Assembly: GCA_051530055.1 (NCBI GenBank)
Contig: CM121342.1
Location: forward strand, 6,758,001 to 6,822,000
DNA: 64,000 bases
Reading direction: 5' to 3'
Source of the DNA: Neoechinorhynchus agilis
Lineage: Eukaryota; Acanthocephala
The translations under genes and the position numbers were made by a program. Positions within the stretch are counted from its first letter, which is position 1, and each line of letters opens with the position of its first letter. Below are positions 43,900 to 54,304 of the stretch, piece after piece. A model generated the notes under the pieces. That model worked only from the letters and a program-made list of their open reading frames with translations, did not search any database and was not told where the DNA came from.

Positions 43900-44715
43900 G
43901 TTCCACAACAAAGCATAAAAGGCGTATCAATAACTGAATACCTACAATCGCTAACGAGCATTACTATGAACATCTCACAATTCTCCGATTTTTCACGCAA
44001 ATATCATTCAAGTGAGTATTCAGAAAAGCAAAATATACAATGAATTCTGAGATTAATGAAGTTCTTTAATACATTCTCGCTCAAGTGGACAACTAACTTT
44101 CGAATGCAGAGCGAGAAAGGATAACAAGTGAACTAATTGACCAAACCGATCCATAAATATTGATGGCAGCGACGGTGAATCAAAAGTGGATCAAGGCGCT
44201 GAAATATCTCATGAAAATGCTACCGTTGGAGAGATTACAAAAGCAGAACGCAGAAGTGAAAGACAGGACTGGGAACGTCGGCCACAGTCGATGTTGCATA
44301 AAACGTGGAATAAGATAAATTTCTGAATTGTATGATTATTACGGACTTTGGCTTTGCGAGAAGTGCATATAAAGTAGTAATCCAAAAGGCGAAACAGATA
44401 TTGCTGGCCAACAGCGTCAATTTCAGAATGATTGCAACCAATTCACTGTCGCTGCCATCAAAAATTATGGGTTCTGTTGGATCAATTAGTTCAGTTTTTG
44501 CCTTTCTCGCCCTGCATTCTAAAGTTAGTTTTCCACTTGAGCGAGAATGTATTAAAGTACTTCAATAATCCCAGGATTTATTGCATCGTTTACCATTTTG
44601 AATATTGACTTAATGGATATTTACGTGAAGGATCGGAGAATTGGTTTGAAGTTCTTAGTAACGCTCGTTAGCAATTGTAGGTATTCTGTTATTGAGACCC
44701 TTTTATGCATCGACA
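43900..44715. pseudogene. rearranged zinc-finger gene fragment (inverted pair), copy 3
   Basis: Same head-to-head arrangement as at 14195-15010: a plus-strand leader and N-terminus fused to finger 4 remnants, then a minus-strand leader and N-terminus. Stops throughout. Confidence 0.75.
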
Positions 44716-45488
44716 GCTCGAAAAAATACTGCGCACAATGAGGCGAAATCACGAATTTATTTATTTATTTAATTGGGATATCTTAAACGTGTGAATTGTT
44801 TGTTGAAAACATTGTTAAAACCTTTGAAAAAAGGCTTCAATTTATTCTTTGAAAGTAAAGAAATTCTTAAAGTTTTGATCTGATATTATGAACGTTTTTT
44901 GTGTGCAGGAAATTCACGGATTTTTGTATTGTCGCAAATAAACACTTTTTTCCACATTTTTGAACCAAATCACTAAAATTTTCATTCCGCAAAAAGTTAT
45001 GATCGAGATTATTTATAGAAAGGAACTATGCCTAAAATCGCATGATCGAAAGTCCATATAAAATTATTTTGGTTACAAACACTACGCAATTAAACATTTA
45101 TGAGTCTAAAATATGCTTACCTCTTACCGTGTTTCTTATTCGCTTATTGGCTGAAATCTCAGAAATTTGACCAATTAAAAAAAATTAGGGGTTTCATAGA
45201 ACGATTAATTATCATGTGTGTCGAAAATGTATTTTTGATAAGCTAAGCTCCTTTTGCGCAAGTTTTTCTCACCTTATATATTTTCAAGAAGTATTCCGAA
45301 TTTTCCTTAGATGATATAGATGAAGCTATTTCTGTAGAGCAATCCTTTTTTAAATGGTACATTATTCTTTGCCAATATAAAGATGGAATTTATTAAAGAA
45401 ACAAATTTTTATACCTATTTCTTATAAAATAAAACACGACATTCTATAAAATATAATTAATAGATTTTTAAATTACTTTTAGAACAAA

Positions 45489-46625
45489 ATGGCAACCAAA
45501 GACCTTCATGTCTATAATTTCAGTGCCAAATTTAAAATGAACAAATTGAACCTGGTTGATATCAAAAGTGCAATACCGTCCGTAAAAATTCAGCGTGGAC
45601 CCGCAATTCTCTACACAGTGCCGATAACCAATAAAGAACGCAATCTCATCGGGGCAACTGCTCGTATATTTCCAAGTGGCAAAGTGATTCTTAATGTACA
45701 GAAGGGTTCGGAAAGTGATGTTGAGGACTTTGCTCATCATGTAGAATCTCTAATTCAAATGTCACAATGTAAATCGGGTCCTCTTCACGATTACTCGCTC
45801 ACATGTGTACAAATGAAAACAAATTTAGATTTTTGTATAAAATTAGAAGCTGTTGTTGAGAACTTTAACGAAAAAAGGATCCCAAATATAAATGAGACAA
45901 TAGAATATGTTGACTTTGAGCCAGAAATACGAAGAACGGCTGAAATAAAATTCAAACACTCGGATGTTAAAATGACGCTGCACGGTAATGAATTCGTTCA
46001 ACTTTCTGGTTCACGAGTGCATGAAATTCGGGAAAAGTTTGAGTTAGCAATTCCATTACTTTTGAGTTCAAGGAACAACACAAAACCAATCAAAGCAGCG
46101 CGAAGGGCTCAAAAACGAAGATATCAAATTCAGGAGTCGGAGAATTACAGATACGCCTCACTGGACCGATTTTCTGGCAGATTGTCTGGCCGTGAGCAGT
46201 TAAATATTGAAAGTTATAGTAAATTTAAATGCAAGGACAAAGATACGCTCGATCAAAGAAAACAAAAACGTCAACGAAATACTGCACGAGCCAAGGATTT
46301 TAAAAGTTCCCGATCTTATTCCAGCTACGGAGAGTTTTCGCAACTCGATCAAAGATACGTGCCATCAAATCCTGACTGTCAGTATCCGCCAAGTATACAA
46401 CAAACGAATTCTTCTTATAATGGATCTTATTATTCTGAATTACCACAAATCGATCAATGTTTGAACGTTAGGTTTGACGGAAGCGAATTCCCGATTTGGG
46501 CAATTGATGCTTATATGATTCCCACAACAGCATTTCAAAATCAATTTTGCGGAATGAACCATTCGTTAAAAAGGAATTCGACGGTTCAAAAATACGCACA
46601 TTGTCCAGTTTTTTACAACCCGTGA
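45489..46625 (+). CDS. TBP-like protein with Ser/Tyr-rich tail, copy 3 (intact)
   Basis: 378 codons from ATG 45489, uninterrupted, differing from the copy at 15776 by about six residues (for example KDLHV for KGLHV and VESLIQ for VEYLIQ). Domain layout is as described there: two TBP-like repeats (about 6-92, 101-195), then a basic segment and a Ser/Tyr/Gln-rich tail. Zinc-finger copy 4 follows on the same strand about 1 kb downstream. Two intact copies plus one with a single-base insertion suggest the gene was functional when duplicated. Confidence 0.65.
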   Translation: MATKDLHVYNFSAKFKMNKLNLVDIKSAIPSVKIQRGPAILYTVPITNKERNLIGATARIFPSGKVILNVQKGSESDVEDFAHHVESLIQMSQCKSGPLHDYSLTCVQMKTNLDFCIKLEAVVENFNEKRIPNINETIEYVDFEPEIRRTAEIKFKHSDVKMTLHGNEFVQLSGSRVHEIREKFELAIPLLLSSRNNTKPIKAARRAQKRRYQIQESENYRYASLDRFSGRLSGREQLNIESYSKFKCKDKDTLDQRKQKRQRNTARAKDFKSSRSYSSYGEFSQLDQRYVPSNPDCQYPPSIQQTNSSYNGSYYSELPQIDQCLNVRFDGSEFPIWAIDAYMIPTTAFQNQFCGMNHSLKRNSTVQKYAHCPVFYNP

Positions 46626-47496
46626 AAAACACGAAAGCGGCTTTAGTTCAAATAATCAGATAGTTTTTGTTCAGTCTATAAATAAAGAAACTAAAAATTA
46701 GTACAGTTTTAAATTTCGATGCATGAATATTTTCACAGATGTAAGGAGAGTGCTAAAAATGACAAAAAATTAATCCATCTTTATTGTTTAATGTAGCGAC
46801 ACATTTTTATCATTAAGTTGCAATTAATTTTCAAAAATAACAATTCCTTTAAAAGAACAACAAATTTTTTAGTGTTTGATACAGTTCTTTACCTAATTTT
46901 TTATATGCACTTTGCAAAAGTAACGATATCTGATTCCCATTTAAGATTTTAAATCAATTTATTTTTATGATTTTTTAGTTTAGTTGATTTAGTTATAATA
47001 ATATATTTTTATAGGCTCACATGAACTTTCATACATTTTAACAATTTTTCAAAGTACTTAATGAAACTGTAAACCTAGAGACCTGATGAAGAAAATTCGT
47101 TTGTTTATTAAATCGTGATGTTGATAATGTCGACAAGAAAATCAGAATAAAAATGCTCGTAAAGTGGCGTTCTCGTATGAAAAAATTAATGTGGATGCAA
47201 TGAATGGAAATTAAGTATTGTTTTTTAAATGAAAAGAACGTACGAAAATTTTCTCAACTATGCAATCAAACCATTATTGGGCTAGTGTCGTCGATTTAAG
47301 TTTTATTGATAATCAAATGATGATCGCGAAAAGAACCGAACCGCAAACACGATCGACGGTTTACATAATTTGTCGCAAATGCGAGCTTCGGTGATAATCA
47401 ACAAGTGATTCGTAAAGCTTTATAATAATCGCGAAATTACAGCAAATAGTCATCAATAAATAAGCAAAATAAATAATTGTTTGTTATATTTGGGTT

Positions 47497-47631
47497 ATGG
47501 CGAAAAGAATAAAAGCGTATCCAATACATTTACAATTGCTAACGAGCATTACTACGAACATCTCACAATTCTCCAATCCTCAACGAAAATATCTATTAAG
47601 TCAATATTCAGAACTGCAAACTATACAATGA
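47497..47631 (+). promoter_or_regulatory. upstream ORF overlapping the zinc-finger start codon
   Basis: ATG at 47497 opens a 44-codon frame (MAKRIKAYPIHLQ...) whose TGA at 47629-47631 overlaps the main ATG at 47628 (ATGA). The beginning is conserved at copies 1 and 5, but the frame ends early there. An ATGA overlap can permit reinitiation; regulation is an inference. Confidence 0.4.
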
Positions 47632-49469
47632 ATCCTGAGATTATTGAAGTTCTTCAAGAAATTCTTGCTCAAGTGGACAACAAGCTTGAGAACGCAGAGC
47701 GAGAAAGGCGCACAACTAAACAAATCGATCTTACCGATATCAAAATTATTGACGGCCATGACAGTGAACCAAAAGACGATCGAGAAGTAGAAATATCTCG
47801 TAAGGGATTGCTGGACGTTGAACTTAAAGAAACCAACGAACGAACTATGAGCGAAATAGAAAAAGATCAATCTGCAAATATTGCGAAATGGCCTTCTTTG
47901 GTTGGTCAAATCGATGCGATTATTATCAAAGATATCGGAAATTATGACAATGCGGGTGTAATTGGTCTTGAGATGGTAAATAAATCTTTGGCGGCAAAGA
48001 GGAAATCCGCATCTTATCCTGTCAAACTTCTGAAAAGTAAAAATGGAAAGTCCTGTAAAAATTGCCGAACCAAGAAGAGCGCATCCTGGTTTTATACTAA
48101 AGAAATAGTTCTTTGTTGCAAATGTGCACAAATGACTCTCACATCGCCGAAAAAAGGAAGCAATGAAAATAAAAATCAGAAACTTCCATTACAACCTCCT
48201 CGTATCCAAAGCGTTCCTAATCTCTCGGATAGTTCAGCGAATACTTCAGATATTTGTTGCCGACGATGTGGAAAAGGGAGAAGTTCTGAATGGTATTCCT
48301 GTTATCAACTTATTCTGTGTAAAGGTTGTGCCCCGCAATCAGCAACTCGGCTTACAGGAATCTTGAGTAGCTCTCAAGCGAGTACCGTTAATCCGAACGG
48401 AAATACATCGAACAAACAGTCCACTGGATCGAACAAAAAAAATTCCACAAATTTCAAATGTTGCAACAAATGCGGTTCAAACGATAATTCAATTTGGTGT
48501 TCATCGAAAGGATCTTTCACATGTCAGGAATGTACTTCTTCAAACGTGCAAGCCGGTAAAATTCAACATAAAAATAATCAAGAAGATAAACTCGAATGTA
48601 AAGAAGAAGCAGTAAAATTGTCACATTACCTTTCCTTAAACAGTCAAACCAATCAGAACCCAGAATTAGAAGACAAGACTGGAGACACTGGCGATATTCG
48701 ATGTTGCATTAAATGTGGAATGAGTGAAATTTCTAAATTGTTTGATTATTGTGGACTCTGTCTTTGTGAGAAATGCATAAAAATCAGTATTCCAAAAGAC
48801 CAAACGAAGATTGCTGTCGAGCAACGTCAAGACCAGAATGAAGACAATTTCAATGAAGTGTTCCGCAAAAGAACCATTGAACCGACAAAACGCAAGCACC
48901 CGGAAACAAGTTCTACGCGGGCGAAACGAGCAAAAGTCCAACGTCAATGCAATCGATGCAAAGTTGTTGTAAGTCGAATCCGATACCGTCGAAATGATCT
49001 TTACTATTGTAATTCCTGTGCGATTATCGAAGGCTTCTTGGATTCAAAAACAAATTCAGCCGTTGAAGCTAAAAAAGCGGTGATGCGAACAGGAGATCTT
49101 AAATGTTCTTCAATTAAGCAAGGGCAAAAATCTTTAAAGCGTGGAGTGCCGTTAGACCAAATTGAGCAACAACCACGAACAAAATCACGGAGAACCAGAA
49201 TGCAAGAATCGAGCACTTTAAACCGAAGTGCAACTGAACCTTTGAAACCCTCGCCCTTCTTAGAAGAAACACTACAAACCCTCGGCAGATTAATAAATTT
49301 ATCGTCGGCCCAAAGTGAATTAATCCAGCAAAGCAATAAACTGACATCGAATGTTCCATCGATGAATTGGACGCCTACATTGAACTCAATGTTAATATCT
49401 GCCGCGCGGATAAGTGCAGAAGTTCAGGCTGAGAAAGATCGTTCCGAGAAACAATCTGAGAAGGATTGA
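47628..49469 (+). CDS. five-finger GATA-like zinc-finger protein, copy 4
   Basis: ATG at 47628, 613 codons, uninterrupted. The N-terminal acidic, helix-forming segment (EIIEVLQEILAQVDN) is followed by five fingers, all with Cys-x2-Cys-x16-Cys-x2-Cys spacing. Between fingers 2 and 3 about 23 residues present in copies 3 and 5 are missing. Finger 3 reads NSIWCSS, keeping a W at the GATA-like position. A basic cluster precedes finger 5, and a helix-rich C-terminus ends EKQSEKD. It lies downstream of TBP-like copy 3 and upstream of LRR copy 4 on the same strand. A nuclear DNA-binding role is inferred from the finger pattern. Confidence 0.75.
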   Translation: MNPEIIEVLQEILAQVDNKLENAERERRTTKQIDLTDIKIIDGHDSEPKDDREVEISRKGLLDVELKETNERTMSEIEKDQSANIAKWPSLVGQIDAIIIKDIGNYDNAGVIGLEMVNKSLAAKRKSASYPVKLLKSKNGKSCKNCRTKKSASWFYTKEIVLCCKCAQMTLTSPKKGSNENKNQKLPLQPPRIQSVPNLSDSSANTSDICCRRCGKGRSSEWYSCYQLILCKGCAPQSATRLTGILSSSQASTVNPNGNTSNKQSTGSNKKNSTNFKCCNKCGSNDNSIWCSSKGSFTCQECTSSNVQAGKIQHKNNQEDKLECKEEAVKLSHYLSLNSQTNQNPELEDKTGDTGDIRCCIKCGMSEISKLFDYCGLCLCEKCIKISIPKDQTKIAVEQRQDQNEDNFNEVFRKRTIEPTKRKHPETSSTRAKRAKVQRQCNRCKVVVSRIRYRRNDLYYCNSCAIIEGFLDSKTNSAVEAKKAVMRTGDLKCSSIKQGQKSLKRGVPLDQIEQQPRTKSRRTRMQESSTLNRSATEPLKPSPFLEETLQTLGRLINLSSAQSELIQQSNKLTSNVPSMNWTPTLNSMLISAARISAEVQAEKDRSEKQSEKD

Positions 49470-49539
49470 TAGGATATTTAGTTTAATATATTAGTAAACT
49501 CTTTGTTTTGGTTTGATTATGATGATGATCGTTGTTTAC

Positions 49540-50010
49540 ACAAAAATCAATCGTTCATTATTGAAATTGGACTTTAGGGCAACTCATCGATGATTTCCAC
49601 CCACTCACTTTACTAATTTCAGAATATTGAGTTGGTAGCAATAACATCGATAAAAGGTATCGCATTCAATCCAGAATACCGAAGCATCACGGTTGAGATA
49701 GTATAAAAGAATAAGGCAGACTTCAAGCTTAACCTTAAAGGAGTGCAGTTCAATTTTCAAACATATGCATTAGATTTATGGCGACTCTGCTTGTTTGAAC
49801 TTAAAGGGATGGAGTCCAGTGCACTAAAAATAGCACGAGCCGCATATTGGATAATCTCCACCTTAATGCACTTAATGAATCGAGTAAACAGAGGAATCAC
49901 ATTGGTGGCAATTCAACTTCAACAACAAATGACAAATAGAGGATCGATTGTGCTAGTTCTACACAGGACTCTAATCCTCCAATAATTCATCGATTACAAT
50001 TTGAAATCAA
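49540..50010 (+). other. conserved 3' region of zinc-finger copy 4 with a possible exon
   Basis: Counterpart of 31900-32400. CTAATTTCAG at about 49612-49621 looks like a branch point and acceptor, followed by an open ELVAITSIKGIAFNPEYR stretch and, after one stop, an 80-codon frame (49743-49985). Not linked to any known family. Confidence 0.35.
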
Positions 50011-50349
50011 GAAGAGTTGATAACACGTAAACAGCACTGTGGGAAATTAGTAGCACTAAGGGATATTACTCTGATGCAAGCATTTCAAGTGGTTCAGTGT
50101 TCAATCACTCACGGATTGTATTAAAACTTGATATTATGGAGCTGCTCAATTATGAATTCCGCTATGGAAAGTGGAAACATAAGTAAATAAAAGAAAAAGG
50201 AAAAAACAAACTAACCTAATTCAACGACTGATTTTAACGATGAATGATCTTAATCAAATTAAGAATTAAAGTATCATGAAGTTGGACGACCCCGGTGGAT
50301 ATGAGGAATAATTTGCGGGATTGAAGGCACACGTAAAATGAAGAATATA

Positions 50350-50935
50350 GAATGGTTTTTGTTAATGTCAAGACCCTATTCACAAAGGTGCCATTGGACT
50401 CAGCGATCATTCTTGCGATTCCTAAACTTCAACGCATGCGCGAGGAACACGAATTTCAACTTCGAAGGCAAAAAGCTATGATCAAGTAGATGGATTGTCC
50501 TGCGCGATTGGGAGGCTAAGTAAGTTTCCAGCCTACCACCGTATGCCAAATTCTGGCAGAGATACGTTGATAATACTTTTATCTTAATCGAAAAGTCCAT
50601 AGAGACGGAAAAGTTCTGTCTCATGTTGAATTCAAAGCACAGCAACATTCAATTGATCGTCCATTCGGCGATTGACAATACGATCCCCTTTTTTACGTTT
50701 TGATTACTCTACAAGGAGCCGAGTTTGCAACCACTGTGTATACCGACTGAAATTGCCCTTCATTCATCACAATGATAACCACTAAGTATAAAATGGCCAG
50801 GATTAAGTCGCCGTTTGATCGTACCTACAATTATTGCTCCAACCAAGATTTCCTCACCGAGGAACTTGAACTTCTTTGGAGCATGTTCAAAAGGGAAGGA
50901 CTATCCAATCTACATGATAAGAAGAGATAGTTGGA
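50350..50935 (+). mobile_element. Penelope-like reverse transcriptase relic, copy 2
   Basis: Plus strand, frames broken by indels. It contains VKTLFTKVPLDSAI near 50360, FWQRYVDNTFILIEKS near 50550-50600 with the catalytic YVDN at 50563-50574 (YVDD is expected), then LNSKHSNIQLIVHS. A distal NQDFLTEELELL segment near 50840-50870 is typical of the end of the Penelope RT domain. Inactive. Present in both arms of palindrome 2, so it was inserted before the duplication. Confidence 0.6.
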
Positions 50936-50944
50936 GGGCCTTCT

Positions 50945-51130
50945 ATGGAATGTTTGCCGTTGCTTAATTGGAGAACATTTAAGATCTCCTGTTGGTGACA
51001 CCGCTTTTTTTTACTGCTGAACTTGTTTTTGCATCCAAAAAGCCTTCGATAATCGCACAGGAATTAAAATAGTAAAGATCATTTCGACGGTATCGGATTC
51101 CACTTACAACGACTTTTCATCGATTGCATT
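50945..51130 (-). pseudogene. zinc-finger gene fragment (finger 5 region)
   Basis: Minus-strand counterpart of 30838-31018: a short piece around finger 5 with stops, opposite in strand to the intact copy 4. Confidence 0.75.
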
Positions 51131-51214
51131 CTCGTTCAATGAAGTTAATTTTTGCCTGACATTTCAGAAATTCCTCTCGCACAAGTAGGCGAAATCCGGA
51201 ATTTATTTTAATTA

Positions 51215-51681
51215 TATAAAAATGGGATATATTAAAGGTGTAAATAGTATGTTGAATGGATTGGGAAAACCTGAGATAAAAGGTTTTATTGTATTCTTAG
51301 GGGGTAACGAAATTACTGAATTTTTAATCAGAAATTTTGCACGATTTTTATGTATATGAAATTAACGGATTTTATATTGACGGCACTTTACTTCGCAACT
51401 CTTGGCTGAAAATTATTATTTATTTGGATTTGAGATTTGCAGTCAAAAAAAATACAGAGGCGTCCTCTACCAAGACCGCACCTCAAAATATATCTTTTTA
51501 CTGACCAAAACCTCAAATTATGGATTACTGAAACTCACTGAATTTACGAAAGGGCACATCGGTAAAAAGAACGTTGCATTGCTCGTACATTAAGTTTTGA
51601 AATATTTCAAGCCAACTATTACTCATGCAAATGTAAAAATGTACACGAGTTATCTCGATTTTTCGTCGTCGTTCAACCGCA
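51215..51681 (+). promoter_or_regulatory. conserved 5' flank of LRR copy 4
   Basis: Shared with the flanks of LRR copies 1 and 3 and, inverted, copy 2. A short out-of-frame reading frame covering the leader (51597-51827) overlaps the real start and looks like a shadow. Confidence 0.5.
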
Positions 51682-53610
51682 ATGCTCTTATTGTCTCCCT
51701 TAAATATTCTATTATTAGTAATTCCACTAAGTCTTGTTTCATTGGAACAACATGGAAGAGAACCGAAATGCGAGATAACGCACTCCGAACCGATCTCAAA
51801 CTTTGGAATACGATGCTACGAAAATGATGCTGTTGGGAAAATGGAATCGATTATTAATTTATTACGATCTGCTCAAAGCAATCAACAAAATTTCGAATTT
51901 AATAATGTCGATCTTAAAGATATTCCTGAAAATTTCATTTTATCATTTCTCCAAGTCGTAAAAGTCACTGTCCTTAATGAATACGAACAATCATACAGAT
52001 CGTCAGTACTGAGCAGTTCTGTACTTTATAAACTCAAACGTGTAAAAGAGTTGGAAATCGAGGGAGCTGGAATTGTTAAGGTTCAAGAAGACGCTTTTAA
52101 AGAATTTATGAGTCTTGTTCGACTAAGTTTGAGTTTCAACAGTATATCAGTAATTCCTGCCCAATTCCCACGGCAATTACCGTTATTGGAAATACTTCGT
52201 TTATCGAACAATATGCTAACAAGTGAAAGTATAAATGTTATTAGCAGACTACGATACCTGAAACTATTGGATTTAAGTTATAATTTGATTGATCATTTAG
52301 CTGCGCCGAACTCCGGCTATTTTTATAATCTTGAGGAATTGTACATAGTTGGTAATCCAATTAAATCCGTATACAAAATGGAATCGTTTAAAAATCTTCG
52401 TTATCTCCATATTACGTATCTCGAAAATGTCAACGATTTATTGAGTTGTAAAGACCAATATTCCAAACTATATGAATTCATGGTCACAAATGGATCGGCT
52501 AAAGCGTTTGACACTAATTTGTTAGCTGCAGCGCCTCGACTTGAAAATCTTGAGATTACGAGAAATCAATTAGAATCGATTCCAGTTGGAAACCAACAAA
52601 CGAATGAAAATATAAAGAAATTTTCGTTGGCGTATAATCAAATAACATTCATCAACGAAAATGATTTCGATGATTGGAAAGGTCTTACAAAACTCCATCT
52701 TCCGCACAATAGGATTAATGGCTTCCACAAAAACGCATTTTCAAAGTTAAAGAGCTTAAGAGATATATTTCTTGATTATAATCAAATAAAAACGATCGAC
52801 CCGGACACTTTAAGGAATAATATTATACTGGAAATCTTCTCGATTAGTTACAACCAATTAAATCATATCCATCGCAATCTTTTTCGGAATACAGGGAACC
52901 TCGAATACGTCGATTTGTCTGGAAATCGAATTCGAGATTTGATTGCAAGAAATTCTCCAACATATTCGATTGCATTTGTCGCTTTACGAGGAAATAAAAT
53001 ATCAACAGTTACCTTCAGTAGAACAAAAAGCTACAAGACTCTCGCAAACTTCGGCCTTTATTCGGAATTCGTACCTCAATCAATTTTGACCGCGTTGAAG
53101 ATCTATGGTCAAAACGCTACGAAGGTTATATCGCTAACAAACAAAAATCTGACAACGTTCAGAGAAATAAAAATGCTTCTAACGATCAATATTTTAATTT
53201 CTCTCGACTTGACTAATAACAAAATAACGATGCTTGGACATACCGATTTTTCAGGTTTAGTCAATCTTAAATATTTGAGTCTTCAATCAAATATAATCAC
53301 CAAAATAAAGTCAAAATCTTTTGAAGCCGCTAGCCATTTGGAAGCTATCGATCTCAGTCATAACAAACTCAGTACAATTCCAATTGATGCGTTCGATGGA
53401 TTGGGAAATCTTATATTTTTGAATCTGGCTGATAACAAACTTAGAAGCATACCAGGAAGTCTTTATGATCTAAAAATGCCAAATCTTGTTTTCCTGAATG
53501 TTTCGAACAATCAAGTCCAACACTTTAATATTGATCACTTCACAATGATGAGATCACTGGGGCAGATAGTCGTCGAAGGAATGAAAATTAAAGCAATCTT
53601 TTATTACTGA
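51682..53610 (+). CDS. secreted leucine-rich-repeat protein, copy 4 (intact)
   Basis: ATG at 51682, 642 residues, the same length as copy 1. The signal peptide MLLLSPLNILLLVIP is followed by a short segment with two Cys (near residues 30 and 45), then a long LRR array ending MKIKAIFYY. Differences from copy 1 are spread along the protein, for example AAPNSGYFYNLEELY against GSSRSGYFYYLKELY, and some fall on variable LRR surface positions. No membrane anchor. An extracellular binding role is likely from the family; the ligand is unknown. No intron needed. Confidence 0.8.
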   Translation: MLLLSPLNILLLVIPLSLVSLEQHGREPKCEITHSEPISNFGIRCYENDAVGKMESIINLLRSAQSNQQNFEFNNVDLKDIPENFILSFLQVVKVTVLNEYEQSYRSSVLSSSVLYKLKRVKELEIEGAGIVKVQEDAFKEFMSLVRLSLSFNSISVIPAQFPRQLPLLEILRLSNNMLTSESINVISRLRYLKLLDLSYNLIDHLAAPNSGYFYNLEELYIVGNPIKSVYKMESFKNLRYLHITYLENVNDLLSCKDQYSKLYEFMVTNGSAKAFDTNLLAAAPRLENLEITRNQLESIPVGNQQTNENIKKFSLAYNQITFINENDFDDWKGLTKLHLPHNRINGFHKNAFSKLKSLRDIFLDYNQIKTIDPDTLRNNIILEIFSISYNQLNHIHRNLFRNTGNLEYVDLSGNRIRDLIARNSPTYSIAFVALRGNKISTVTFSRTKSYKTLANFGLYSEFVPQSILTALKIYGQNATKVISLTNKNLTTFREIKMLLTINILISLDLTNNKITMLGHTDFSGLVNLKYLSLQSNIITKIKSKSFEAASHLEAIDLSHNKLSTIPIDAFDGLGNLIFLNLADNKLRSIPGSLYDLKMPNLVFLNVSNNQVQHFNIDHFTMMRSLGQIVVEGMKIKAIFYY

Positions 53611-53865
53611 ATTGTAAGATTCAATTATTAAAACGTTTTATCGTAAGATTCGTTTTAAGGTGAGCGCAAGCAACGCATAAAAATTAAAGGTTTGACATTT
53701 TACTCAACTGATGTAAGTGCAATCTTTGGAAATTTTAAATGATCACTACGTTGCTTATTTCATTTCAAGATAATTGTTCGACCTGATTGGCCCGAGTTGA
53801 ATACATTGAAACAATGAAGATGATAAAATCTAAAAAACTATTTTTACAAAGACTTAAAAATTCTA

Positions 53866-54140
53866 TGAAAATTGAAGCAACTTTTTTTACAGAATTTTAA
53901 GATTCCATTATGAAAAGGTTTTATCATAAGATTCGTTTTAAGGTGAGCGCAAGGAACATACAGAAATTAAAGGTTTGACATTTTACTCAACTGATTTAAT
54001 TGCATTCTTTAAAAATATTAAATAATCACTACGTTGCTTATATAATTTCTCTGGCCCGAGCCTAATGCATTGAAACAATGAAGATTATCAAATCTGTTTC
54101 AAGATTTAGTTGCTCAAATTGGTGTTTTTCTCGTGGCGAC
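53866..54140 (+). pseudogene. duplicated LRR 3' tail
   Basis: MKIEATFF-like codons at about 53866-53890, followed by a 3' flank that repeats 53611-53860 (TAAGATTCGTTTTAAGGTGAG in both). It is the 3' end of an LRR gene of the copy 2 type, joined in tandem behind copy 4. Confidence 0.7.
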
Positions 54141-54304
54141 ATTAAAATGATTTTATTTTAAAATCCGACATTTCGGCACAATATTGTGCCTTCATCAAGA
54201 TTGTTTCGGAAATGCTCAAGCAAAGCAACAAACTTGCGAAACAACCTTGGAAAATACACAAGATTTTGCCGAAATATCGGATTTTAAAATAAAATCCTTT
54301 TAAT
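54141..54304 (-). mobile_element. 164-bp inverted-repeat element with hammerhead-like arms, copy 2
   Basis: Inverted duplicate of 27947-28110, same length. The strand carrying TTGATGA...GAAATGTCGG is minus here. It lies within the arm of palindrome 2, so it reflects duplication of one insertion, not two insertions. Confidence 0.55.

Larger units (their letters stand above)
40021..47052 (+). repeat. TBP-like unit, copy 3 (complete)
   Basis: Same order and nearly the same sequence as 10258-17338. The left edge is at the identical base, next to a cut LRR gene. On the right it runs directly into zinc-finger copy 4, as the inverted copy at 5215-10257 runs into zinc-finger copy 1. So the TBP-like unit plus zinc finger is an ancestral arrangement, and copy 2 lost the zinc-finger side. 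Confidence 0.85.

Noticed and set aside
47070-47100. CTGATGAAGAAAA in the zinc-finger leader as a hammerhead core
   Set aside because: There is no room for stem II between CTGATGA and the A-run, and no matching cleavage-site strand.
47481-47627. In-frame N-terminal extension of zinc-finger copies 3 and 4
   Set aside because: It opens with TTG, contains no ATG, and is out of frame or interrupted in copy 5, so the start at MNPEIIEVLQ is preferred.
49004-49359. Long minus-strand ORFs opposite the zinc-finger genes (about 80-118 codons), repeated at every copy
   Set aside because: They are antisense shadows that recur only because the sense gene is conserved; they have no domain or start context of their own.
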